Shown: piece by piece, positions 11,083-18,340 of the stretch | Numbering within the stretch: the first letter of the stretch is position 1 | Layout: each line of letters opens with the position of its first letter | Origin: Alphaproteobacteria bacterium | GTDB lineage: Bacteria > Pseudomonadota > Alphaproteobacteria > Caulobacterales > Maricaulaceae | Assembly (NCBI GenBank): GCA_016124205.1 | Contig: WGOD01000001.1 | Span: 1-64,000 of the forward strand | Length of the DNA: 64,000 bases | Reading direction: 5' to 3' | Program-made: the position numbers and the translations under genes | The notes under the pieces: model-generated | Database searches by the model: none | What the model was told of the DNA's origin: nothing | Seen by the model: the letters and a program-made list of their open reading frames with translations, nothing else

Positions 11083-11645
11083 ACCTCGTCCTGTTCGGAC
11101 CTCCGGGCTGCGGCAAGGGCACGCAAGCCAAACGCATCGTGTCGGAGCGGGGCTGGGTCCAGCTCTCGACCGGCGACATGCTGCGCGCGGCCAAGTCTTC
11201 CGGCTCGGAACTCGGCCAGCGGGTTGCGGGCATCATGGATCGCGGCGAGCTCGTCTCCGACGAGATCGTCATTGCGCTGATCGAGGAGCGCCTTCCCGAG
11301 GCCGAGGCCGCGGGCGGTGCGATCTTCGACGGCTTCCCGCGCACGGTCGCCCAGGCCGAAGCGCTTGACCGGCTTCTGGAAGGCCGGGGCGCGAAGGTGG
11401 ATGTGGTCATCCGCCTGACCGTCGATGAGGACGAGCTGGTCCAGCGCGTGGTGCGCCGGGCCGAGCAGGAGAATCGCCCGGACGACACGCCCGAGGTGAT
11501 CCGCACACGGCTCGCCGTCTACAACGAACAGACCGCGCCGCTCATCCCCTACTACGAAGCGAAGGGGATTGTGCGCGAGGTCAATGGAATGGGCACGATG
11601 GACGAGGTGGCAGGCGCCATTTCCCGCGTGCTGGATAAAGGTTGA
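11079..11645 (+). CDS. adk: Adenylate kinase (short, lidless form)
   Basis: A 188-residue adenylate kinase catalysing ATP + AMP to 2 ADP. The P-loop GPPGCGKGTQAK is at residues 7-18, the AMP-binding region STGDMLRAA follows, and the Asp-Gly-Phe-Pro-Arg motif (FDGFPRT) is present. The LID insertion of the long form is replaced by a short stretch (RRAEQENRPDDTPEVIRTRL), as in many alphaproteobacterial enzymes. The location after secY, with a 4-nt overlap, is conserved. Confidence 0.98.
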   Translation: MNLVLFGPPGCGKGTQAKRIVSERGWVQLSTGDMLRAAKSSGSELGQRVAGIMDRGELVSDEIVIALIEERLPEAEAAGGAIFDGFPRTVAQAEALDRLLEGRGAKVDVVIRLTVDEDELVQRVVRRAEQENRPDDTPEVIRTRLAVYNEQTAPLIPYYEAKGIVREVNGMGTMDEVAGAISRVLDKG

Positions 11646-11664
11646 AAACTGGCTGTCGTCCCGG

Positions 11665-11692
11665 TTGACGGGACGAGGGTCGAGACTATAGA
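11665..11692 (+). promoter_or_regulatory. Candidate promoter for the rpsM-rpoA operon
   Basis: TTGACG at 11665-11670 and TATAGA at 11687-11692 are 16 nt apart in the 149-nt gap between adk and rpsM. Both resemble sigma-70-type elements. A separate alpha-operon promoter is plausible here, but no transcription data support it. Confidence 0.45.
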
Positions 11693-11723
11693 TAGCGCCC
11701 TTCGCGAAACGGGCGGCACGCGG

Positions 11724-11747
11724 CCGGCTCCCACCAGTGGGAACCGG
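11724..11747 (+). promoter_or_regulatory. Inverted repeat in the rpsM leader
   Basis: Two 11-nt arms (CCGGCTCCCAC and GTGGGAACCGG) flank a 2-nt centre and pair at 10 of 11 positions. The element lies between the candidate promoter and the rpsM start. It could be an mRNA hairpin used for ribosomal-protein feedback or a protein-binding palindrome. No function can be assigned from sequence alone. Confidence 0.5.
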
Positions 11748-11794
11748 GCAAGGGCCTGACCCGTGATTGGCGCGACCAAGGTAAGGAGAGCATC

Positions 11795-12163
11795 GTGGCC
11801 CGCATCGCCGGCGTCAATATTCCGACGAACAAGCGCGTGGAAATCGCACTGCGCTACATCCACGGCATTGGTCCCGCCAAAGCGAAAGAGATCTGTGAAA
11901 AGGTCGGCATCGCTTCGGACCGCCGTGTCAACGACCTGACCGACGCGGAAGTTCTGCAGATCCGCGAAACCATCGACCGTGACTACATGGTCGAGGGCGA
12001 TCTGCGCCGTGACGTCGCGGTCAACATCAAGCGGCTGATGGACCTCGGTAACTACCGTGGTCTGCGTCATCGCCGGGGCCTTCCGGTGCGCGGCCAGCGT
12101 ACGCATACCAATGCGCGCACCCGCAAAGGCCCGGCGAAGCCGATCGCCGGCAAGAAGAAGTAA
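11795..12163 (+). CDS. rpsM: 30S ribosomal protein S13
   Basis: A 122-residue S13 starting at a GTG codon ([20 protein letters not shown]) behind an AAGGAG element at about 11783. The C-terminal signature [23 protein letters not shown] is intact. S13 bridges the subunits and contacts the P-site tRNA. The gene opens the alpha operon; rpmJ, which often precedes rpsM in other bacteria, is not here. Confidence 0.98.
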   Translation: MARIAGVNIPTNKRVEIALRYIHGIGPAKAKEICEKVGIASDRRVNDLTDAEVLQIRETIDRDYMVEGDLRRDVAVNIKRLMDLGNYRGLRHRRGLPVRGQRTHTNARTRKGPAKPIAGKKK

Positions 12164-12177
12164 GGCTGAGGGCTGAG

Positions 12178-12567
12178 ATGGCTAAAGAACCGCAAAAAGG
12201 CCGCAAGCGCGAACGGAAGAATATCATGTCCGGCGTCGCGCATGTGAACGCCAGCTTCAACAACACGATGATCACCATTTCGGATGCTCAGGGGAATACG
12301 ATTTCCTGGTCGTCCGCGGGTGCCAACGGTTTCAAGGGGTCGCGCAAATCGACCCCGTACGCTGCGCAGATCGCCGCCGAGCAGGCGGGCCGCAAGGCGA
12401 TGGAACACGGCATGAAGACGCTGGAAGTGAACGTGTCCGGTCCGGGTTCGGGCCGCGAGTCGGCGCTCCGCGCGCTGCAGTCCATCGGGTTCACGCTGAC
12501 GACGATTCGCGACGTCACGCCGATCCCGCACAATGGCTGCCGTCCGCCGAAGCGTCGCCGCGTCTAG
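12178..12567 (+). CDS. rpsK: 30S ribosomal protein S11
   Basis: A 129-residue S11 ([50 protein letters not shown]). S11 lies on the 30S platform near the Shine-Dalgarno helix. It follows rpsM by 14 nt and is followed by a 100-nt gap before rpoA; rpsD is absent from this position, as expected in alphaproteobacteria. Confidence 0.99.
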   Translation: MAKEPQKGRKRERKNIMSGVAHVNASFNNTMITISDAQGNTISWSSAGANGFKGSRKSTPYAAQIAAEQAGRKAMEHGMKTLEVNVSGPGSGRESALRALQSIGFTLTTIRDVTPIPHNGCRPPKRRRV

Positions 12568-12577
12568 TACACCCAGA

Positions 12578-12598
12578 GAACCGCGCCTGGCGCGGTTC
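12578..12598 (+). promoter_or_regulatory. Hairpin between rpsK and rpoA
   Basis: GAACCGCGC and GCGCGGTTC form a perfect 9-bp stem with a 3-nt loop, 11 nt after the rpsK stop. No T run follows, so it is not a standard intrinsic terminator. It may stabilise or attenuate the mRNA between rpsK and rpoA. Confidence 0.55.
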
Positions 12599-12667
12599 AT
12601 TGGCGACCGGATTACATCGCGCGAGCGGGCAGGGCCCGTCACCGCGCGCGAGAGAGAGGCAAGACCC

Positions 12668-13687
12668 GTGATCGAGAAGAATTGGCAAGAGCTGATCCGT
12701 CCGATGAAGCCCGAAGTGAAATCGGGCCACAACCCGGAACGGAACGCGACGATCGTCGCGGAACCGCTGGAGCGCGGTTTCGGCATGACGCTCGGTAACG
12801 CGCTGCGCCGCGTGCTGCTGTCCTCGCTGCAGGGTGCGGCTGTGACCGCGCTGCAGATCGATGGTGTCGTGCACGAATTCTCGTCGATTCCGGGCGTCCG
12901 CGAAGACGTCACGGACATCGTCCTGAACATCAAGCAGGTCGCCCTGCGCATGCATGGCGAAGGCCCGAAGCGCGTCGTTCTGCGCAAGTCGGGTCCGGGC
13001 GAAGTGACCGCCGGCGACATCGAAGAGACGGCCGACATCGAAGTGGTCAACAAGGACCACGTGATCTGCACGCTCGACGAGGGCGCCGAAGTCCGCTTCG
13101 TGCTGACCGTGAACACCGGCAAGGGCTATGTCCCGGCCGAGCGCAACCGTCCGGAAGACGCGCCGATCGGCCTCATTGCCGTCGACTCGCTCTACAGCCC
13201 GGTCAAGCGCGTCGCCTACCGCGTGGAGAACACCCGCGAAGGCCAGGTGCTCGACTATGACAAGCTGATCCTGGACGTCGAAACCAACGGCACGATCAAG
13301 CCGGAAGATGCCGTGGCCTATGCCGCGCGCATCCTTCAGGACCAGTTCCAGATCTTCATCAACTTCGAGGAAGCCGTCGAGAAGCGGACCGCCGAGGACG
13401 ACCGTCCGGAGCTGGACTTCAACCCGGCCCTCCTCAAGAAGGTGGACGAGCTCGAGCTGTCGGTCCGTTCGGCCAACTGCCTGAAGAACGACAACATCGT
13501 CTATATCGGCGACCTGATCCAGAAGTCCGAGGCGGAAATGCTCCGCACCCCGAACTTCGGCCGCAAGTCGCTCAACGAGATCAAGGAAGTTCTCGCCCAG
13601 ATGGGTCTCCACCTGGGTATGGAAGCGCCGAACTGGCCGCCGGAGAACATCGAAGAGCTCGCCAAACGTTTTGAGGAACACGTCTGA
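12668..13687 (+). CDS. rpoA: RNA polymerase alpha subunit
   Basis: The GTG at 12668 starts a 339-residue alpha subunit ([16 protein letters not shown]), behind GAGAG about 13 nt upstream. The N-terminal dimerisation domain includes [21 protein letters not shown]. The C-terminal domain, which contacts UP elements and activators, includes [20 protein letters not shown] and [17 protein letters not shown]. The length is typical of alphaproteobacteria. An open upstream extension is not conserved sequence and is ignored. Confidence 0.98.
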   Translation: MIEKNWQELIRPMKPEVKSGHNPERNATIVAEPLERGFGMTLGNALRRVLLSSLQGAAVTALQIDGVVHEFSSIPGVREDVTDIVLNIKQVALRMHGEGPKRVVLRKSGPGEVTAGDIEETADIEVVNKDHVICTLDEGAEVRFVLTVNTGKGYVPAERNRPEDAPIGLIAVDSLYSPVKRVAYRVENTREGQVLDYDKLILDVETNGTIKPEDAVAYAARILQDQFQIFINFEEAVEKRTAEDDRPELDFNPALLKKVDELELSVRSANCLKNDNIVYIGDLIQKSEAEMLRTPNFGRKSLNEIKEVLAQMGLHLGMEAPNWPPENIEELAKRFEEHV

Positions 13688-13736
13688 TCCCGCGTCCGCG
13701 AGGACCCGGTAGTTCGGACCATCAGGAGTATTCGCC

Positions 13737-14159
13737 ATGCGTCACGGCGTCGCCCATCGCAAGCTCGGCCGCACCACGTCTCACCGTCACGCCATGTTCG
13801 CCAACATGGCCGCGTCGCTGATCGAGCACGAGCAGATCGTCACCACCTTGCCGAAGGCCAAGGAACTGAAGCCGATCATGGACAAGCTCATCACGCTCGC
13901 GAAGCGCGGTGACCTCCATGCCCGCCGTCAGGCCATTTCCAAGGTCCGCGACACGGCGCAGGTCGCCAAGCTGTTCGAAACGCTTGGCCCGCGCTACGCC
14001 GAGCGCAATGGCGGCTATACGCGCGTCCTGAAGGCCGGTTTCCGCCATGGCGACAATGCCGCCCTGGCCGTGATCGAGCTGGTGGACCGCGATCCGGAAG
14101 CCCGCGGTGCCGCCGATCGCGCCCGCATGGCCGAGATGGATGCGTCCGCGGACGAATAG
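13737..14159 (+). CDS. rplQ: 50S ribosomal protein L17
   Basis: A 140-residue L17 ([37 protein letters not shown]), the last gene of the ribosomal block. CAGGAG upstream is the ribosome-binding site. A short acidic tail ([10 protein letters not shown]) follows the conserved core. It is followed by a small GCCGCC/GGCGGC hairpin and then a strong intrinsic terminator. Confidence 0.98.
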   Translation: MRHGVAHRKLGRTTSHRHAMFANMAASLIEHEQIVTTLPKAKELKPIMDKLITLAKRGDLHARRQAISKVRDTAQVAKLFETLGPRYAERNGGYTRVLKAGFRHGDNAALAVIELVDRDPEARGAADRARMAEMDASADE

Positions 14160-14203
14160 TCCCGCGCGACCGACACCGTTCGCCGCCTAAAGGCGGCCGC
14201 AGA

Positions 14204-14239
14204 ACGCCCTTCCCGGAACCGGGGAGGGCGTTTTCGTTT
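14204..14239 (+). terminator. Intrinsic terminator of the ribosomal operons
   Basis: A 13-bp stem (14204-14216 with 14219-14231, one mismatch) is followed by a T-rich tail (TTTTCGTTT). It ends the rpsM-rplQ transcript. Confidence 0.85.
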
Positions 14240-14290
14240 CCAGCGGCAAGACGGAGCAATCCCGGCAGATCGCCTCTTGTCATTTCCATA

Positions 14291-14311
14291 AATTTCGATA
14301 TATCGAGAATT
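14291..14311 (+). promoter_or_regulatory. Candidate ArsR operator at the ars promoter
   Basis: The 12-bp palindrome TCGATATATCGA (14295-14306), flanked by AATT on both sides, lies directly before the arsR ATG at 14312. AT-rich symmetric elements of this sort are typical operators for ArsR/SmtB repressors. No Shine-Dalgarno fits between the palindrome and the ATG, so the arsR mRNA may be leaderless. Confidence 0.6.
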
Positions 14312-14641
14312 ATGGATACATTAAATGCGATCGAGGCGCTTGGCGCTCTCTCACAGGAAACCCGGCTCGAGGCTTTCCGGACTCTGGTCCGGCATGAGCC
14401 GGAAGGGTTGCCGGCCGGCGAGATCGCCCGTCTGCTTTCCGTGCCGCAGAACACGATGTCGACCCATCTCGCCATCCTCGTGAATGCCGGGCTGGCGGTC
14501 TCGCGCCGCGACGGAAGGTCAGTCGTCTACCGGGTGCGCCTCGCCACGATGGAAGGGCTTGTCGGCTACCTGTTGAAGGATTGCTGCCAGGGTCACGCCT
14601 GCCTCCCCGATGTCGAAACCACAAAAGGACAATGCCGATGA
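14312..14641 (+). CDS. arsR: Arsenite-responsive ArsR repressor
   Basis: A 109-residue winged-helix repressor. The recognition helix region is GEIARLLSVPQNTMSTHLAILVNAGL and the wing is RRDGRSVVYRV. Near the C-terminus it has C91, C92 and C97 (DCCQGHAC). This resembles the C-terminal arsenite site of Acidithiobacillus ferrooxidans-type ArsR (Cys-Cys and a third Cys a few residues on) rather than the CVC site of plasmid R773 ArsR. It is expected to leave the operator when As(III) binds. The stop overlaps the arsI start. Confidence 0.93.
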   Translation: MDTLNAIEALGALSQETRLEAFRTLVRHEPEGLPAGEIARLLSVPQNTMSTHLAILVNAGLAVSRRDGRSVVYRVRLATMEGLVGYLLKDCCQGHACLPDVETTKGQCR

Positions 14642-15126
14642 AACGCATGCACATGCATCTGTCGGTTCAGAATCTGGAACGCAGCATTGCGTTCTACTCA
14701 CACCTGTTCGGGTCAGAACCGACCGTTCGCAAGGACGATTACGCCAAATGGATGCTGGACGATCCGCGCGTGAATTTCGCGATCTCCGTCCATGAGGGCG
14801 CGAAGACGGGCATCGAACATGTCGGGCTTCAGGTCGAGACCGAAGCCGAGCTGTCTGAAGTCTATGGCCGCATCCACGACGCGGGGCAGCCTTTCCTGGA
14901 GGAAGGCAAGACGACGTGTTGCTATGCGAAGTCCGAAAAGGGCTGGGTAGCCGATCCCGACGGCGTGCTGTGGGAGGCGTTTCTGACCACGGGCGAGGCC
15001 ACGGTCTATGGCGACCGGACGCAGGCCGTAAAAGCTATCGAAGCCTGCTTCGACGCAACCACGCCGCAGGAAGAGGGCGGTCCGACCAAGGCGGATCGTG
15101 CGCCGCAAACGCCTTGCTGCGGGTAG
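14638..15126 (+). CDS. arsI: ArsI-type C-As lyase (VOC dioxygenase)
   Basis: The ATG at 14638 is 8 nt behind AAAGGA and overlaps the arsR stop (ATGA). The 162-residue vicinal-oxygen-chelate protein has the metal ligands expected for ArsI: H5, H61 (GIEHVGL) and E113 (PDGVLWEAF). It also has the vicinal cysteine pair C94-C95 (KTTCCYAK) that binds trivalent organoarsenicals. In this family the enzyme uses Fe(II) and oxygen to cleave the C-As bond of methylarsenite and aromatic As(III), releasing As(III). That product would feed the Acr3 pump downstream. A cadmium-induced CadI name is sometimes used for relatives. Confidence 0.9.
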   Translation: MKRMHMHLSVQNLERSIAFYSHLFGSEPTVRKDDYAKWMLDDPRVNFAISVHEGAKTGIEHVGLQVETEAELSEVYGRIHDAGQPFLEEGKTTCCYAKSEKGWVADPDGVLWEAFLTTGEATVYGDRTQAVKAIEACFDATTPQEEGGPTKADRAPQTPCCG

Positions 15127-15130
15127 AGCC

Positions 15131-15640
15131 ATGGCCGAGGCGAGGGTGCGGAACGTTCTGTTCCTGTGTACCGGCAATTCCGCGCGCTCCGTGCTCGCCG
15201 AAGCGATCCTGAACAAGGAGGGTGCCGGCCGGTTCCGGGCGTATAGCGCCGGCAGCCAGCCGAAAGGGGAGGTTCACCCCCTCACGCTCGACACGCTTCG
15301 CGCGCTGAATTTCCCGGTCGAAGGGTATCGCTCGAAGAGCTGGGACGAGTTCGCGGACGAGGATGGACCTGCCTTCGATTTCGTCTTCACCGTCTGTGAA
15401 AGCGCGGCGGCTGAAGTATGCCCCGTGTGGCCGGGCCAGCCGATGACCGCGCATTGGGGTGTGCCCGATCCGGCTGCCGCTATCGGTAGCGAGGCCGAGC
15501 GCCGGGCCGCCTTCCTCGAAGCCTTCCGGCAGCTCAACAACCGGATCTCGATATTCCTGTCCCTGCCACTGGAAAGCCTCGACCGGATGAGCCTGCAGCA
15601 CAGGCTGGATGAAATCGGCCGGGCCGGGGACACCGCATGA
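15131..15640 (+). CDS. arsC: Arsenate reductase, low-molecular-weight phosphatase type
   Basis: A 169-residue protein from the ATG at 15131. The phosphatase loop CTGNSARS begins at C13 near the N-terminus. Two further cysteines, C89 and C97 ([11 protein letters not shown]), sit where the thioredoxin-linked ArsC family relays its disulfide. The HWGVPDPAA motif carries the general-acid Asp. It reduces As(V) to As(III) in the cytoplasm for export. It lies 4 nt after arsI and overlaps acr3 by 4 nt (ATGA). Confidence 0.93.
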   Translation: MAEARVRNVLFLCTGNSARSVLAEAILNKEGAGRFRAYSAGSQPKGEVHPLTLDTLRALNFPVEGYRSKSWDEFADEDGPAFDFVFTVCESAAAEVCPVWPGQPMTAHWGVPDPAAAIGSEAERRAAFLEAFRQLNNRISIFLSLPLESLDRMSLQHRLDEIGRAGDTA

Positions 15641-16704
15641 CGATCACCCCGGCATCGCCCAAAGTGGCCGCGCCGCTCGGCCCGTTCGAGCGCTGGTTGT
15701 CGGTCTGGGTCGGCCTGTCGATCGTGTCCGGCGTGGTGCTCGGCAATGTGATCCCCGGCGTGTTCCGGTCGATCGCGGAGGTCGAATACGCCTCGGTGAA
15801 CCTCGTCGTCGCGGTCCTGATCTGGGCGATGATCTATCCGATGATGGTCGCGGTCGATTTCGGCAGCCTGAAGCAGGTCGGTTCGAAGCCCAAGGGGCTG
15901 ATCCTGACCCTTGCTGTGAACTGGCTGATCAAGCCCTTCTCCATGGCCGCGCTCGGTGTGCTGTTCTTCGATTTCCTGTTTGCGCCCTTCATCCCGCCTG
16001 CCGATGCGCAGCAATACATCGCCGGGCTGATCCTGCTCGGTGCCGCACCATGCACCGCGATGGTGTTTGTCTGGTCGCAGATGACGAAGGGCGATCCGGC
16101 CTACACGCTCGTCCAGGTGTCGGTGAACGACGTCATCATGGTGTTCGCCTTCGCGCCCATCGTGGCGCTGCTGCTGGGCGTGACCGAAATCGCAGTGCCC
16201 TGGGAAACGCTGCTTCTGTCGGTCGGGCTCTATGTCGTCGTTCCGCTCGTGGCCGGAGGGATCACGCGCGCAATGCTGCTGCGCGGTTCGGCCGGGATTG
16301 CAGCAGTAGACCGTTTCACGGCGCGGCTGAAGCCGGCGTCGGTGCTTGGGCTGTTGGCGACCGTCGTTCTGCTGTTCGGCTTTCAAGCCGAGACCATCGT
16401 GTCGCGTCCGGTCCTGATCGCTCTGATCTCGGTGCCGATCATCGTCCAGAGCTATGGCATCTTTGCCGTCGCATACGGTGCGGCCTGGCTCTGGCGGGTG
16501 CCGCACAAGGTGGCGGCTCCGTGTGCCCTGATCGGGACATCGAACTTCTTCGAACTGGCCGTTGCGGTCGCGATCAGCCTGTTCGGGCTCGGCAGCGGCG
16601 CGGCGCTGGCCACCGTTGTCGGCGTTCTCGTTGAAGTCCCGGTGATGCTGTCGCTTGTCGCGATCGCGAACCGGACGCGCGGGCGCTTTCCCGCCGACGT
16701 GTGA
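15637..16704 (+). CDS. acr3: Arsenite efflux transporter Acr3
   Basis: A 355-residue membrane protein with about ten hydrophobic helices. It matches the Acr3/BASS superfamily: [16 protein letters not shown] at the start, [13 protein letters not shown], and the essential cysteine region [13 protein letters not shown] in the fourth helix. It exports As(III) using the proton gradient. It is the last gene of the arsR-arsI-arsC-acr3 operon, coupled to arsC by overlap, and is followed by an excellent terminator. Confidence 0.95.
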   Translation: MTITPASPKVAAPLGPFERWLSVWVGLSIVSGVVLGNVIPGVFRSIAEVEYASVNLVVAVLIWAMIYPMMVAVDFGSLKQVGSKPKGLILTLAVNWLIKPFSMAALGVLFFDFLFAPFIPPADAQQYIAGLILLGAAPCTAMVFVWSQMTKGDPAYTLVQVSVNDVIMVFAFAPIVALLLGVTEIAVPWETLLLSVGLYVVVPLVAGGITRAMLLRGSAGIAAVDRFTARLKPASVLGLLATVVLLFGFQAETIVSRPVLIALISVPIIVQSYGIFAVAYGAAWLWRVPHKVAAPCALIGTSNFFELAVAVAISLFGLGSGAALATVVGVLVEVPVMLSLVAIANRTRGRFPADV

Positions 16705-16754
16705 GAAAGCGGCTTTTCAGACGCGTAATCCGGGCGTCATATTGAATTTATGGG

Positions 16755-16790
16755 AAGGCGGCTTTCTTGGACAGAAAGCCGCCTTTTTCT
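16755..16790 (+). terminator. Intrinsic terminator of the ars operon
   Basis: A perfect 13-bp stem (AAGGCGGCTTTCT at 16755-16767 with AGAAAGCCGCCTT at 16773-16785) with a 5-nt loop runs into TTTTTCT. It cleanly separates acr3 from the protease gene downstream. Confidence 0.95.
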
Positions 16791-16829
16791 TATCTGAAAC
16801 GGGTATCCGTCCGAAGGGGAGCTGACGTG

Positions 16830-18281
16830 ATGAACCGCATCGCCATTCTTGCCATTGCCGCCGTTCTCGCCACCGCCGCCTGTGGGGCGCAAGAGCCGGT
16901 TGATGAAGCACTGACCGGCGCTCCGCAGGGAGAGGCTTTGGGCGAAACCCTCGCCGATGCCGACTTCCGCGAGGTTCCGGCGAGCCAGGGCCAGATGATG
17001 TTGTCCTTCGCGCCGATCGTGCGCGAGGCGGCCCCGGCCGTGGTGAATGTCTATTCCACGCGCGTCACGCAGCGCCGCATGGACCCCTTCTTCGAACGCT
17101 TCTTCGGACCGCAGGGACCGCAGAACGACGTCCAGCAATCGCTCGGTTCGGGCGTGATCGTCGACCCGTCGGGCATCATCGTCACCAACAATCACGTCGT
17201 CGAACAGGCGACCGAACTGCGCGTCGTCCTGAATGACCGCCGCGAGTTCGAGGCCGAGATCCTGCTGGCCGACGACCGTACGGACCTGGCCGTGCTGCGC
17301 GTCGTCACCGACGAGCCGCTGCCGACCTTGCCCTACGCCCAGCCGGGTGCGGCGCAGATCGGTGATATCGTGCTGGCCATCGGCAACCCGTTCGGCGTGG
17401 GGCAGACCGTGACGTCCGGTATCGTGTCCGCACTGGCGCGCACGGAAGTGGGCGTGACCGACTTTGCGTTCTTCATCCAGACCGATGCGGCGATCAATCC
17501 GGGCAATTCCGGCGGCGCGCTCGTGAACATGGACGGCCAGTTGATCGGCGTGAACTCGGCGATCTATTCCCGTTCGGGCGGATCGAACGGGATCGGATTC
17601 GCCATCCCCATCGAGATGGTCCGCCGTGTGGTCGATGCCGCGATGACCGATGGCGAGCTGATCCAGCCCTGGCTGGGGGCGCGCCTGCAGACGGTGACCG
17701 GCACGATTGCCGACAGCCTCGGGCTCGACCGGCCGCAGGGTGCGCTGGTCGCCGACCTCTATCCGGGCTCGGCAGCGGAAGCGTCCGGGCTGGAGCAGGG
17801 CGATATCGTCCTCGCCATCGACGGGGTCGATGTGAATGACGAGGCCGGAGCCAATTTCCGCTACGCGACCCGCGCGATCGGCGAGGAAGCCTCGTTCAGC
17901 GTGATGCGCGATGGTCGGCGGATCGATGTCGCCATCCCCGTGCGGGTGGCGCCGACCGATCCCGATCCGGACCGGCAGGTGATCGGCGGGCGCAATCCTC
18001 TCGCCGGCGCCGAGCTGGCAAACCTGTCGCCGGCTTTCAATGACGAGCTGGGCATTGATCCCTTCGCGCGCGGCGTGATCGTGCTGGCGGTGCAGCGCGG
18101 CAGTGCGGCGGACTATTTCGGCCTCAGGCCCGGCGACCGGGTGCTGATGCTGCAGGACCGCCGGATCGACCGCGTCGAGGATGTCACCGACGTTGTCTCG
18201 GGCGAAAATGACAGCAAGTCATCCTGGCCGATCGCCATCGAACGCCGCGGCCAGCGCGTGGAACGCACGCTGCGGCTCTAG
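16830..18281 (+). CDS. Do/DegP-family periplasmic serine protease
   Basis: The ATG at 16830 follows AAGGGGAG; an earlier in-frame TTG lies inside the ars terminator and is rejected. The 483-residue protein begins with a signal peptide and a lipobox-like TAAC (C18), so it may be a lipoprotein. The trypsin-like domain has the triad H122 (TNNHVVE), D152 (DRTDLAVL) and S227 (GNSGGAL). Two PDZ domains follow (about 285-375 and 390-483). Such proteases degrade or refold damaged envelope proteins. Whether it is DegP, DegQ or MucD cannot be decided. Confidence 0.92.
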   Translation: MNRIAILAIAAVLATAACGAQEPVDEALTGAPQGEALGETLADADFREVPASQGQMMLSFAPIVREAAPAVVNVYSTRVTQRRMDPFFERFFGPQGPQNDVQQSLGSGVIVDPSGIIVTNNHVVEQATELRVVLNDRREFEAEILLADDRTDLAVLRVVTDEPLPTLPYAQPGAAQIGDIVLAIGNPFGVGQTVTSGIVSALARTEVGVTDFAFFIQTDAAINPGNSGGALVNMDGQLIGVNSAIYSRSGGSNGIGFAIPIEMVRRVVDAAMTDGELIQPWLGARLQTVTGTIADSLGLDRPQGALVADLYPGSAAEASGLEQGDIVLAIDGVDVNDEAGANFRYATRAIGEEASFSVMRDGRRIDVAIPVRVAPTDPDPDRQVIGGRNPLAGAELANLSPAFNDELGIDPFARGVIVLAVQRGSAADYFGLRPGDRVLMLQDRRIDRVEDVTDVVSGENDSKSSWPIAIERRGQRVERTLRL

Positions 18282-18292
18282 GATGCCATCCC

Positions 18293-18327
18293 GGCGGTAC
18301 GGGATGAAGGTACCAGCCCGTACCGCC
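18293..18327. terminator. Hairpin between convergent genes
   Basis: A perfect 11-bp stem (GGCGGTACGGG and CCCGTACCGCC) with a 13-nt loop lies between the 3' ends of the Do-type protease and the minus-strand metallopeptidase. No T run follows on either strand. It may block read-through in both directions. Confidence 0.55.
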
Positions 18328-18340
18328 CGGATATCGTCCG

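Noticed and set aside
16767-16829. Earlier start of the Do-type protease
   Set aside because: That start is a TTG inside the ars terminator stem. The ATG at 16830 has a good Shine-Dalgarno and a signal peptide.
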